A stretch of 64,000 nucleotides of DNA from Mesorhizobium loti R88b (GTDB lineage Bacteria > Pseudomonadota > Alphaproteobacteria > Rhizobiales > Rhizobiaceae), in assembly GCF_013170845.1 (NCBI RefSeq), contig NZ_CP033367.1, forward strand, positions 5,519,001 through 5,583,000. Direction: 5' to 3'. Under the pieces are notes generated by a model that was not told the DNA's origin, did no database searches, and worked only from the letters and a program-made list of their open reading frames with translations. How positions within the stretch are numbered: the first letter of the stretch is position 1; each line of letters opens with the position of its first letter. The position numbers and the translations under genes are program-made. Positions 49,999-59,217 of this stretch are shown piece after piece.

Positions 49999-50229
49999 AT
50001 GACAAACGCTCCTGAAGCCATTTCCCAATCGACGGCAGCCGGGCAGCCGATTTTCGGTGACAACCAGCCCCGCCGCACTATCGAAAAGACAGCCCAGCCA
50101 CTATACAAACCTCCGGAAGCGGGCAAGATGCGTCATCAGGCATGGGCAATTTCGAGGCGAGCACATTCGGTTCCGCTGAACAGGATGTGCCGCCTAGAGC
50201 TACTCGAGAATAGCGAGCCCGAAACTTGA
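49999..50229 (+). CDS. possible small protein upstream of the O-antigen ligase gene
   Basis: A 76-residue frame with GGGAG 7 nt before ATG 49999. Its TGA overlaps the TTG start of the next gene (TTGA). The composition is polar and Pro/Arg-containing with no recognised domain. It may be a leader gene coupling translation of the ligase, or chance. Confidence 0.35.
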   Translation: MTNAPEAISQSTAAGQPIFGDNQPRRTIEKTAQPLYKPPEAGKMRHQAWAISRRAHSVPLNRMCRLELLENSEPET

Positions 50230-51524
50230 ACCGGCTTTCGTCCATAAGACTGCAACTCACGCCGTCGCGGATCAATATCTACTTCTCCACCCTTTGCTTC
50301 TTTTTTCCACCGGTCCTGGGATCGCTGGTCAGCTTCGTGTTCAATGGCGGCGGCCTGTGGTCCGCCCTGTTGATCGCCTTGAAGAAAAGGCGCTTCAACA
50401 CCGACAGGGCGATGATGGCGCTGACGATCGCGATCTATTCCTATTGCGCGTCCAATCTCGTGGCGTCCATCGTCAACAACGCGATCGTCCAGGATGCGCC
50501 ACGCCTTATTCCACTTGTGACGTTCCTGCTTTTTCCCATCTCCTATTCGACCTGGAGCATCTCGCAGAAAACCACGCTTGTCCGCATAATCGTGTTCAGC
50601 AGCCTCGCCGCCTGTTTCGTCGCGCTACTGCTGGCCGTTGTCCAGCAATATTGGCTGGGGATGAGGGCCAAGGGCGGGGCCGGCAATGCGATAGTGTTCG
50701 CGGAGGTCCTCTCCCTTGCCGTCATGGTCTGTGTGGCTGGCGCCTTGTCGGGTATCGAGAAACACAGGAACGCCTTTATCTGCGCAGCGCTTAGCGGGAC
50801 GATCGCCATTGTCTATTCCGGGACGCGCATTGTCTGGCTGTCGCTGCTGATCGCCGGCATTGCTGTCTTGCTGATCAACCAGGAACGGCTGAGGGGCAGG
50901 AATGCCGTTCGCCTGCTGTTGCTGCTGTTGGCGGTTGGCGTCGTAGTCGCGGCTGTCGGCTCCCAGACGATATCCGGACGTATCGACTTTCTGCGCGCCG
51001 ACTGGGATGCACTTGGGACACAGGGCAACTACAACACCTCGTTGGGTTTCCGGGTTGCCCTTTGGGACATAGGCCTGAAGGCGTTCCGCGAGACTCCATT
51101 GTTCGGACATGGCGTGGGCGCCACCCAGTATTTGATAAAGCAGGGCTTTCGGGACCAGTTCGGGATGGATGCCGGCTTCAATCATTTCCATAACGGCTTC
51201 CTGACCGCCTTGGTGCAGGCCGGAATCCTCGGCGCGGTGACACTGGCGGCGATCTTTGTGGTTGCAGCCAGGAATGCCGCCTTGGTCCTGCGCAACAGCG
51301 CCGACCCGATCGAGCGGTTCGGCGCCACCATGATTGTCATCGTGGTGATTACCTATCTCACAGCCGGAATGACAGGCATCCTGCTTGGCCACGACATTCT
51401 GGATTCGGTGCTGATGGTGTTTCTGGTAAGCGGAACATATCTTGCTTCTGGCCGCCAGCTTCCACTTGTGGAAGGCGAAGCTCTTCCACAAGTGGCGGAA
51501 GCTCTTCCATCAGTTCCCCATTAG
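50226..51524 (+). CDS. O-antigen ligase / Wzy-like polymerase membrane protein
   Basis: A 432-residue integral membrane protein with about 10-12 helices. The Wzy_C/O-antigen ligase region contains FRVALWDIGLKAFRETPLFG, then HGVGATQY, and an NHFHNGFLTALVQAG segment whose His is typical of the family. It acts at the periplasmic face, joining or polymerising lipid-linked glycan. The start is TTG 50226. The last residues repeat an (E)ALPxV motif that arises from short inverted DNA repeats. Confidence 0.8.
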   Translation: MNRLSSIRLQLTPSRINIYFSTLCFFFPPVLGSLVSFVFNGGGLWSALLIALKKRRFNTDRAMMALTIAIYSYCASNLVASIVNNAIVQDAPRLIPLVTFLLFPISYSTWSISQKTTLVRIIVFSSLAACFVALLLAVVQQYWLGMRAKGGAGNAIVFAEVLSLAVMVCVAGALSGIEKHRNAFICAALSGTIAIVYSGTRIVWLSLLIAGIAVLLINQERLRGRNAVRLLLLLLAVGVVVAAVGSQTISGRIDFLRADWDALGTQGNYNTSLGFRVALWDIGLKAFRETPLFGHGVGATQYLIKQGFRDQFGMDAGFNHFHNGFLTALVQAGILGAVTLAAIFVVAARNAALVLRNSADPIERFGATMIVIVVITYLTAGMTGILLGHDILDSVLMVFLVSGTYLASGRQLPLVEGEALPQVAEALPSVPH

Positions 51525-51541
51525 CCGCTGTGGGCAAGGCG

Positions 51542-52495
51542 ATGAAAGTCCTGGTCACAGGCGCGACAGGCTTTATCGGCCGCCAGGTGGTCGACCGGCT
51601 TCGTCTGGCCGGCGTCGCGCTTCGCCTTGCATCCCGCCACCCGGAGAAACTTGATCCGGGCTTCGATGCCATGCTGATGCCCGGTTTCGATGCCCCGGCC
51701 GCGGCCTTCCTTGCACTCACCAGCGATGTTACCGACATTGTCCATTGCGCCGGCCTGAACAATGATCAGGGCAACGCCACCCAAGCCGATTTTCGGGCGG
51801 CCAATACGGAACTGAGCGCACGGCTGGCGCATGCCGCGGCCACGCAGGCAAGCGGACGCTTCATCCATCTCTCCTCGACCCGGGCCGTGATCGGCGCGCG
51901 CGTCAGCGCGACGATCGACGAGAACACGATGCCCGATCCGCAATGCGCCTACGGGCGCTCGAAGCGTGAAGCGGAGATCAGGGTGCTGGAAGCCTATGCG
52001 TCGCATGGCCGCCCAGACGCCACGGTGCTGCGGTTGCCCCCGGTCTATGGCAGTGGCATGAAAGGGAATATGGCGATGCTGATGCGGCTGGCCGACACGG
52101 CCTTGCCGCTGCCGACAGGCGCCCTGACCGGAACCCGCTCGCTCATGTCATCGCAGTCGGCGGCAGGCGCGATATGGCATCTGCTGAGCCATTCGGAGCC
52201 GCTGCGCCCGATCCATGTTGCCAGCGATGTGCCGCCGGTTTCGGTCGCTGCCGTCATCGGCGCCTTTCGCAGCGGTTTCGGGCGGCCGACGCGCCTAATG
52301 GCCATGCCGGCCGGGCCACTGCGGGCAGCCGCGATCCTCCTGGGCAAGCAGGCGTTCTGGGACAGCATGACCGCGACCCAGATATGCGACCCTTCCCTGC
52401 TCGTATCCGAGGGCTGGCTGCCGGAAACAGGCACGCTCGAGCGGCTAGCCGAGATAGCGCGGCTCGGAAACGCTCAACCGCGTCCGCTACGATAG
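51542..52495 (+). CDS. NAD-dependent epimerase/dehydratase family protein
   Basis: A 317-residue extended SDR with an N-terminal VTGATGFIGRQVVDRLR Rossmann motif, SSTRAVIG at the catalytic Ser/Thr site, and YGRSKREAE (YxxxK). It probably modifies a nucleotide- or lipid-linked sugar, such as the UDP-GlcNAc C4 epimerases often paired with WcaJ/WecP-like transferases. ATG 51542 is preferred to GTG 51530. It converges with and overlaps the sugar transferase gene by 22 bp. Confidence 0.85.
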   Translation: MKVLVTGATGFIGRQVVDRLRLAGVALRLASRHPEKLDPGFDAMLMPGFDAPAAAFLALTSDVTDIVHCAGLNNDQGNATQADFRAANTELSARLAHAAATQASGRFIHLSSTRAVIGARVSATIDENTMPDPQCAYGRSKREAEIRVLEAYASHGRPDATVLRLPPVYGSGMKGNMAMLMRLADTALPLPTGALTGTRSLMSSQSAAGAIWHLLSHSEPLRPIHVASDVPPVSVAAVIGAFRSGFGRPTRLMAMPAGPLRAAAILLGKQAFWDSMTATQICDPSLLVSEGWLPETGTLERLAEIARLGNAQPRPLR

Positions 52496-53028
52496 AGCGT
52501 TCCAAACAGGATGCGAAGGTCGAGCCAGAACGACGACGCCCTGAGATAGTCGGCATCCGCTTGCGCCAAAAGCCGCGGATTCGACATGTCGATGCCCCTG
52601 ATCTGCGCCATGCCGGTAATGCCCGGAAGTGCCGCCAAAACCCCTAGCCGCCTGCGACACTCGATCAGTTCCGTCTGTGTCGGCAGACACGGGCGGGGTC
52701 CGACCAGGCTCATCTCGCCCCGCAGAACATTCCAGAATTGCGGCAGCTCATCGAGCTTGAATTTCCGCAGGACCCTTCCGACCGAAGTCACGGCATGCGC
52801 AGGCGCTTCGTGCGAGGGCAAGGACGGCGTTCCCTGATACATCGTCCTCAACTTGTGGCAGCGAAACAACGCACCATCGCGGCCGACCCGCGTTTGCGAA
52901 AAAATCACCGGACCAGGCGACGATGCCCGCACGGCCAGGACGCAGAGCACCAGAACGGGGGACGTCACCAGCAATAGCAGGGTTGTAGCGACGAGATCGA
53001 AGGCTCGCTTCAGTCCCGTCACGGCCAT
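52474..53028 (-). CDS. initiating sugar-phosphate transferase (PglC/WcaJ C-terminal type)
   Basis: A 184-residue bacterial sugar transferase that moves a sugar-1-phosphate to undecaprenyl phosphate. It has one N-terminal membrane segment (residues 11-33), then [39 protein letters not shown] and GPRP. It is the short form without the WcaJ N-terminal four-helix domain. It would start repeat-unit assembly in this locus. Confidence 0.92.
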   Translation of the reverse strand: MAVTGLKRAFDLVATTLLLLVTSPVLVLCVLAVRASSPGPVIFSQTRVGRDGALFRCHKLRTMYQGTPSLPSHEAPAHAVTSVGRVLRKFKLDELPQFWNVLRGEMSLVGPRPCLPTQTELIECRRRLGVLAALPGITGMAQIRGIDMSNPRLLAQADADYLRASSFWLDLRILFGTLYRSGRG

Positions 53029-53107
53029 CCCCCGATCAATAAAGCCGCCGGCTGCGGGATCGATTTCAGGGCAAAATCTCGCCGTTCAACCACCAGCTGC
53101 AACGTAT

Positions 53108-55096
53108 CTAACCTGCTTGCCCGACTATTCTCGAGCCCGTTTCCCGCCGCGTATCGGGCGCTGACGTCTCCGGCCCATGGAGTTCCGCCAACACGGCAAG
53201 GGCCGAAGCCTTATCCTGATTCTTCATCGCCGCCTGCAACGCGGCCAGCGCGGCCTGAACCGTCGGCCACGCCACGACATCGGTTTTGAGGCCGAAGATC
53301 TTGGCGATATCGAGCGTGACGACTTCTTCATTGGCGCCCTGGAGCGTCTCATGAAGCTTCTCACCGGGCCTGATGCCGGTGAAGCGGATCGGGATATCCG
53401 TATAGGGCGTCTTGCCGGCCATGCGGATCATGGTTTCCGCCACTTCGAGAATCGGCACGGGTTTGCCCATGTCCAGCATGTAGATGGCATAGTCGTCCTT
53501 GCCATTGCGCGACTGTGCGTCGGCGGCCGCCATGATGACGAGGTCGACGGCTTCCGCCACCGTCATGAAATAACGCGTCATGCGTCGATCGGTAATCGTG
53601 ACCGGACCGCCGGCTTCAATCTGTGCCTGGAAGATCGTTGCCACCGAACCATTGGAGCCGAACACGTTGCCGAACCGCACCGCTATGAACTTGGTGCCGG
53701 AACGGCGCCCGTCCGTCGCGATTGCGTGGCTTTCGTGCAGGGAACTGACAAGCTGCTCGGCTGCTCTCTTTGTAATGCCAAGCACCGAGGACGGATCCAC
53801 GGCCTTGTCGCTCGAGATGAGCAGGAACTGCGGAACGCCACATTTGGCGGCAACCTCAGCGCAGACAAGCGTGCCGAAAACATTGGTCTGGATGGCCGAT
53901 TCCCAGTTCTCCTCGAGCAGCGGAACGTGCTTGAGCGCCGCAGCATGAAAGATGATGTCCGGTTTGAATTCCGTGACGACGCGCGTCATCTGGCGCCGGT
54001 CCGCGACATCGACGATGCGAACCTTGAGGCGATCATGGTCCTTCTCGTCGACATACTGGCTCAACTGGAAGATGCCGAACTCGGAATTGTCGGCGACCAG
54101 CACCGCCTCTGCCCCGAGTTCCAACGACCGCTTGACCAGTGTGCGGCCGATAGATCCGGCGCCTCCCGTCACCAGGACGCGCTTGCCGCCGACGAAGGCA
54201 CCAATGCGTTCTATATCGGACGGCACCGTCGGGCGGCGCAGGATCGTTTCCATCTCGACTTCGTCGAGAACGAGCTTTCCTTCCTGCCCCAGTTGCGAAA
54301 GCCTCGAGAACTGGGCAACGGTTATGCCGCCATGCCGGGCGACACGCACAAGTTCAGTATATTCCTCGATCTCATGCTCGGCGCCGCTGCCGAAAATAAG
54401 CAGGTCGATGCTCTTGGTGCCGGCGGCGTAGTCCTCCAGGACATCGATCAGGCGCGGCCGGGTCGCCACCACGGGAACACCTTGAATGCGTGTGCCCAAC
54501 GGTGCACCGCGCTCTGTCGCCATGATGCCGGCGATGTAATGGTCTGATGGCTCTGCCGTGCGCGTGAAGCGAATGATCAGGTCGGCCTCGCCGAGCCGGC
54601 CGACGAACAGCGCCCGCTTGGCCTGCGCTTTACCGGCCCTGTCGGTGAGGATGCCCCAGCTCGCGCCGTCGCGAAGAAATCGGTAGAACAGCCGAGGCGC
54701 CGATATGATGGTGAAGGAAACGAGGAAGAAGACGATGAACTGGCGCTCGTTGAGGCCGGCGACGGGCTGGATGTAGCGAGCCAGCAGCGAGACGCAATAA
54801 AGAACAATCGTCAGAATCCCGCAACTCTTCAGAATGTTGAAAAAATCCGGGGTCGAGGCAAAACGCCAGATCGTGGTGTAGAGACCACAATATCTGAACA
54901 GCAGGTGGCTGATGATAACGATGCCAACCCAGGTGGCCAAGCCCTCATAGGAGAGCGCCTCGAACGAAAGATTTGACCGCGACAACACCAGACTGAGCGC
55001 CACGGCGACCAAGACCATGACAAGATCCTGGACCATGATGATGGCGCGCCGCATCTTCGGCCGACTTCCGGACACGGCTTGTAAATAGGAAGTCAT
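53108..55096 (-). CDS. membrane-bound nucleotide-sugar 4,6-dehydratase (FlaA1/WbpM/CapD family)
   Basis: A 662-residue protein with four N-terminal membrane helices (about residues 17-135), a CoA-binding-like domain and a C-terminal SDR domain starting with VTGGAGSIGRTL (309-320). The active-site region reads LISSDKAVDPSSVLGITKR. The position that is Met in WbpM/PglF-type proteins (or Tyr in other SDRs) is Leu439, with Lys443. It likely makes a UDP-4-keto-6-deoxy-HexNAc for the glycan. Confidence 0.9.
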   Translation of the reverse strand: MTSYLQAVSGSRPKMRRAIIMVQDLVMVLVAVALSLVLSRSNLSFEALSYEGLATWVGIVIISHLLFRYCGLYTTIWRFASTPDFFNILKSCGILTIVLYCVSLLARYIQPVAGLNERQFIVFFLVSFTIISAPRLFYRFLRDGASWGILTDRAGKAQAKRALFVGRLGEADLIIRFTRTAEPSDHYIAGIMATERGAPLGTRIQGVPVVATRPRLIDVLEDYAAGTKSIDLLIFGSGAEHEIEEYTELVRVARHGGITVAQFSRLSQLGQEGKLVLDEVEMETILRRPTVPSDIERIGAFVGGKRVLVTGGAGSIGRTLVKRSLELGAEAVLVADNSEFGIFQLSQYVDEKDHDRLKVRIVDVADRRQMTRVVTEFKPDIIFHAAALKHVPLLEENWESAIQTNVFGTLVCAEVAAKCGVPQFLLISSDKAVDPSSVLGITKRAAEQLVSSLHESHAIATDGRRSGTKFIAVRFGNVFGSNGSVATIFQAQIEAGGPVTITDRRMTRYFMTVAEAVDLVIMAAADAQSRNGKDDYAIYMLDMGKPVPILEVAETMIRMAGKTPYTDIPIRFTGIRPGEKLHETLQGANEEVVTLDIAKIFGLKTDVVAWPTVQAALAALQAAMKNQDKASALAVLAELHGPETSAPDTRRETGSRIVGQAG

Positions 55097-55266
55097 TGGC
55101 CAGTACTGAACTCCAGGCGAAAGGACTTGAACATTACATTAGCGTGGGATCAATTGACATACGTCACTGACCACTCGTTGAAGTCCAAATCCTCAGCCCC
55201 CGCTGCGATCCATCGCATAGCGTGGAGTTGCTGTCATCGCCAGAGTTTTTTTGTTACCTGGCTGTT

Positions 55267-56385
55267 TCAGATGGCGCGCGAGACCAGCCGGGAATAGAGC
55301 GCGGCATAAGCCCTCCCCATCCTGTCGGCGGTAAAAAGACTGGCATAGCGATCCCGCGCCGCCTGCCCCCATCTCCCGGCGTCTTCAGGCGAATCCACCA
55401 AGCGGTTGATGGCTTCACCCAGCCGCGCCGGGTCCGAGGGCGGTACCACCAGCCCGGTTATCCCAGGCTCGTTGACATAGGTCGTTCCCGTGCCGATTTC
55501 GCAGGAAATCATTGCTTTGCCGCACATCGCTGCTTCTACCAGGGACAGCCCATAGGCTTCCGACCTCTGGTTCGATGGGAAAACGAATCCGCGGCAGGTA
55601 TGAAGCAGCGCCATCTTGCGCTGCTCCGTAATCTCTCCAAGGAAGATCACGTTATCGAGCCGCAGTTTTGCGACCTGAAGCTTGAGTTGCTGCTCAATGG
55701 GGCCGGATCCGGCGATGACGATCTTGCACCGCACCTGATTGGCTGCCTGGATCAGCACGTCCAGTCCTTTGTAGTAGCGCAAGACACCGACAAACAGCAC
55801 GAAGGGTTGCGCCACCACCGATCGGCACCAAATGTTGTCTGCTTCGGTTGGTGCGGGGTAGGCATTCTCGCCGATGCCAATCGGAATGACGGTCGATTTC
55901 GCCTCGAATATCTTGAGAACAGGACTCGATTTCAGATAGTTCGGCGATGTCGCAACGATTGCATCCACGTCCTTCAGGAAACGCAGCATCAATGGTCGAT
56001 AAAAAGGCAGCAACAGTCGCTGTTTGACGATGTCGGAATGATAGGTGACGACACTCGGCTTGCCGTGGCGGGAATGGAAATGCACCACGTCCATGAACGG
56101 CCATGGAAAATGGTAGTGTATCAGGTCGGCTTTCTCCGCGAGCTCTCTGAACCTCCGAAAAACCCCGAGCGAGAATCCGGTCGACGCCAGTTCGAAGTCG
56201 AGCCTGGCTTTGGGGGCCACGTGTCCGTCAAGGCTCTGGGTGTTTGCACTCGGAGAGCGGCTCAATGACAGCACTTCGGTCTCGACGCCTTGGCTGGCGG
56301 TGCTTTCTGCGATGGCGTGTATCGTTCGCTCAACCCCGCCGAAGGTATCGGGCCAATAGGTCTTGAAGAAGTGCAGGACTTTCAA
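55267..56385 (-). CDS. glycosyltransferase family 4
   Basis: A 372-residue GT-B retaining glycosyltransferase. The N-terminal FGGVERTIHAIAES acceptor loop and the C-terminal EAYGLSLVEAAMCGKAMIS (EX7E motif) are visible. It adds a sugar to the growing surface polysaccharide on the cytoplasmic side. Donor and linkage unknown. A 170-bp gap separates it from the dehydratase gene. Confidence 0.9.
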   Translation of the reverse strand: MKVLHFFKTYWPDTFGGVERTIHAIAESTASQGVETEVLSLSRSPSANTQSLDGHVAPKARLDFELASTGFSLGVFRRFRELAEKADLIHYHFPWPFMDVVHFHSRHGKPSVVTYHSDIVKQRLLLPFYRPLMLRFLKDVDAIVATSPNYLKSSPVLKIFEAKSTVIPIGIGENAYPAPTEADNIWCRSVVAQPFVLFVGVLRYYKGLDVLIQAANQVRCKIVIAGSGPIEQQLKLQVAKLRLDNVIFLGEITEQRKMALLHTCRGFVFPSNQRSEAYGLSLVEAAMCGKAMISCEIGTGTTYVNEPGITGLVVPPSDPARLGEAINRLVDSPEDAGRWGQAARDRYASLFTADRMGRAYAALYSRLVSRAI

Positions 56386-56693
56386 ACGCGGTCTTCCGTC
56401 TTTGCTCGATGGCCTGTTGGGAACATCAAGGCATGATTTTTCGGGCGGAGCGTCTCGCGTTCTTATTGTGCATCAGCCTCAATTTCCGTAGATCAAAAAA
56501 ATGAATGCCATGCCAATGAAAATAGCGAGTTGGATGCCCGAGGCCGCGCATTCTAGGAGTGTTGAACCTGCATCTGCGGCAATGGATGTGGTAGGATAAA
56601 ACGCACACCGGCGCTCGGCCTCGAAAGTCAGTGTTTTGCTTGACAAGGTCCCGTCGTCATTGGAATGAAGGTCGATAAGGAAGGCGGCTCCGC
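56386..56693. other. intergenic region between divergent genes
   Basis: About 308 bp with no convincing gene; it is more AT-rich than the flanks. It should hold promoters for the GT4 gene (minus) and the methyltransferase gene (plus). A 60-residue minus frame here has no family features. Confidence 0.45.
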
Positions 56694-57650
56694 TTGGTTA
56701 AACTAGCTACGCGTTTGGCCCTCAAGGTCACCAAAGTCCGAATGGGATTTTGGCGGGGTAAGGGTGATACAGAATATTTCCGGCGACTGGGAGGACGGCT
56801 CGACCAGTTTGGTCCAGACCTGAGTGCCGAAATCATCAAGCATCTAGACTACCTGGCCAAGAAGGCAGGGGTGAGTCGGGACTGGGTGTCATCGGGCTTG
56901 CCCTTTGCAGTGAGCCGAAGGGTACACGCAGATGCCGTGAAAAACATTGATGCTGTGATGCGCAAGAGCGAGGCTGGGGATGGCGACGCAAGGGGTGATG
57001 ATCAGCGCCCTTGGTCCGCGCATCCAACAAAGACCGACGCCGTGACGCAGAAACTCATTGAGCGTGCCGAACGCGAACTCGAAGGCTGGTGCAGCCGCGA
57101 AAAATCCACTGTCATTGCCGACATCGTAATAAGCGAACGCGCACAAATCTGTGTGGAGATCGGGGTATACGGCGGCCGGTCGCTGATTCCTGTCGCGGCA
57201 GCGTTAAAGCAGAATGGCAAGGGTGAAATATACGGCATCGAAACTTGGGACCCGACCATAGCCACCGAATACGTCACAAACGAGAGTAATGATACCTGGT
57301 GGCGGGGCATTGACTTCAACGCCATCAAAAGGAATTTCTATAGGTTCATTGCGGAGCAAGATCTGGCTTCACAGGTACGGATAATCGAGGCGCCCTCTGC
57401 GGACGCGGCGAGTCTTTTCAAAACACTGGACTACCTGCATATCGATGGTGCTCACTCAACGTACAACGCTGCCGAGGACGTGGTGCTCTACGCAAAAAAA
57501 GTGCGGCGGCGCGGCATTATTATCCTCGACGACACGAACTGGCCCACAACAAAACCCGCTGTCGACATTCTGGACTCCATCTGCGAGCGTATACGCGAGT
57601 TCAAGGACGAACACGGCAACGTCGCCTGCATCCTGTTCCGTAAGCGCTGA
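56694..57650 (+). CDS. class I SAM-dependent methyltransferase
   Basis: A 318-residue protein. The C-terminal ~200 residues form a Rossmann methyltransferase of the Methyltransf_24 type: ICVEIGVYGGRSLIPVAAAL (SAM site), DYLHIDGAHSTYNAAEDV and GIIILDDTNW. The N-terminal ~110 residues are basic and unassigned. TTG 56694 has AAGGAAGG upstream; ATG 56742 is an alternative. It probably methylates a sugar of the surface polysaccharide. Confidence 0.8.
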   Translation: MVKLATRLALKVTKVRMGFWRGKGDTEYFRRLGGRLDQFGPDLSAEIIKHLDYLAKKAGVSRDWVSSGLPFAVSRRVHADAVKNIDAVMRKSEAGDGDARGDDQRPWSAHPTKTDAVTQKLIERAERELEGWCSREKSTVIADIVISERAQICVEIGVYGGRSLIPVAAALKQNGKGEIYGIETWDPTIATEYVTNESNDTWWRGIDFNAIKRNFYRFIAEQDLASQVRIIEAPSADAASLFKTLDYLHIDGAHSTYNAAEDVVLYAKKVRRRGIIILDDTNWPTTKPAVDILDSICERIREFKDEHGNVACILFRKR

Positions 57651-57851
57651 CGGAGTGAATGGAATCCAACGCTTGTTGGCGGCGTATGCCCAGATGATGC
57701 GCCTAGCTCGGACGCCTACAATCGAGTGAGGGGACGCCACGCGAGAAGCAACGCTTCGGTCGTTCGGCAAAGAATCTCTTATAGCATCGGGACACGAGGT
57801 CAGGCGGGTGCTAGACGGGATCTCCGTTTCAGCTTTCTATATCGTTCAAGC

Positions 57852-58913
57852 ATGGGGATGATTGCAGTGTATCAAAGAGCATTGTCGGCGATTCGGAACG
57901 TAAAGGCTATTTTACGTGACGCGCGTAAAGGACCCAACGCGGATTCCGAGCAACAATATAGAACTTCGATTGGCGAAATCGAACATAAAATCTCAGATAT
58001 TATCTCACGCCTTAACGATATACATGTTGTTTCTTATCTTGGGCGAGATCTATGCTTGGTAAAAACGAGATGGGGCGGCCACGTCGTGGTTCCGGCGTAC
58101 AATGTCGATGTTGCAGTAGGAATAATCCGTGATGGAATACATGAGCCCTGGACTACCAGGCTTGTTAGAGAATCTCTAAAATTTGGCGACGTATACGTCA
58201 ACGTTGGCGCAAATTTCGGATATTACACTAGCTTAGGAGGATTAATAGTTGGCGGTGAAGGGAAAGTATTCTCATTTGAGGCAAATCCAACCGTTTTTGC
58301 GGTGTTATTGAAGACAATTATGTATGCAGGCATTCCCAATAGGACGACGGCGTTTAATCGCGCAGTTTACTCCACAACGGGATCGACTATGGGATTTTCG
58401 TTTGATTATCAATTCGCCGGCGGCGGGCACCTTGAATTCTTTGGTCGCGAGGCATCGGATATTTTGGATACCTTCTGGTCTGCTACAACAATTCCTCATA
58501 TTCTTGACGGCGATGGTAAATGGATTCCCTCCAAAGGAATCATGAATTCTTTTGAAACGCAAACCATTGCGCTTGATGATGCACTCGGCGATGTAAAAGT
58601 AAATCTGCTGCACTGTGATGTAGAGTCGGCTGAGCCATACGTTATACATGGCGCAAGAAGAACCATACGAAACTCACCCCAGATTCGCATCATTTTCGAA
58701 TGGTCTTCCTATAATTTCAACGTCGGATCAGACGAATATCGAAAAATGGTGGAAGCGATGTGGGATTTTTTGGCGGAAGAAGGCTTCTCCGTTCGGCGGC
58801 TATTCCCGATGACTCACCCCGACGGCGCAATCGATCTGTCACCAAAACTCTCATATGCGGAATTCATAGTCGGAGAGCATGGAGATTATTTGGCCGCCCG
58901 TCACGATCATTGA
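57852..58913 (+). CDS. FkbM-family methyltransferase (AT-rich gene)
   Basis: A 353-residue protein with the FkbM SAM-binding segment VYVNVGANFGYYTSLGGLIV, then FSFEANPTVFAVL and CDVESAEPYVIHGA. FkbM enzymes O-methylate sugars or polyketides. A counted 60-nt stretch at 57961-58020 is only 37% GC, far below the flanking genes, pointing to horizontal acquisition. ATG 57852 or 57858 is the start. A terminator follows at 59006. Confidence 0.85.
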   Translation: MGMIAVYQRALSAIRNVKAILRDARKGPNADSEQQYRTSIGEIEHKISDIISRLNDIHVVSYLGRDLCLVKTRWGGHVVVPAYNVDVAVGIIRDGIHEPWTTRLVRESLKFGDVYVNVGANFGYYTSLGGLIVGGEGKVFSFEANPTVFAVLLKTIMYAGIPNRTTAFNRAVYSTTGSTMGFSFDYQFAGGGHLEFFGREASDILDTFWSATTIPHILDGDGKWIPSKGIMNSFETQTIALDDALGDVKVNLLHCDVESAEPYVIHGARRTIRNSPQIRIIFEWSSYNFNVGSDEYRKMVEAMWDFLAEEGFSVRRLFPMTHPDGAIDLSPKLSYAEFIVGEHGDYLAARHDH

Positions 58914-59005
58914 GCTGCCGCCTGGAATGCATGTCGCCGAAGATGCTTAACCGTTGAAGCCGTGCCGTCTGGGCGACAAATCGCATGGAACAAAAAAACG
59001 GTGGC

Positions 59006-59026
59006 GGCCCCGGTCGGGCCTTTTTT
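59006..59026 (+). terminator. intrinsic terminator after the FkbM gene
   Basis: GGCCC-CGGTC-GGGCC followed by six T residues, with an A-run just upstream. It lies 93 bp past the methyltransferase stop. The rest of the 58914-59217 gap shows no gene. Confidence 0.65.
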
Positions 59027-59217
59027 GGAATCGCCCTTTGCCGCTAGTTGGAAAGGCTCCGACCAACACGGATTGCGTAGTGACAAGATTCTTTGAAGAC
59101 GGCATAAATCCGCATCGGAAGGCAGGTGCGATACTTCACTGCTTTCAAGCCATTGCGCTGAGCCTATTGCAAAGGCGCTAGCGTGGCGGAGGCGTTCTTG
59201 TCACGCGTAAGGGATAT

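Noticed and set aside
51460..51502. Regulatory palindromes at the end of the O-antigen ligase gene
   Set aside because: CTTCCACTTGTGGAAG and a related copy are in frame and encode repeated EALPxV residues; simpler as coding repeats.
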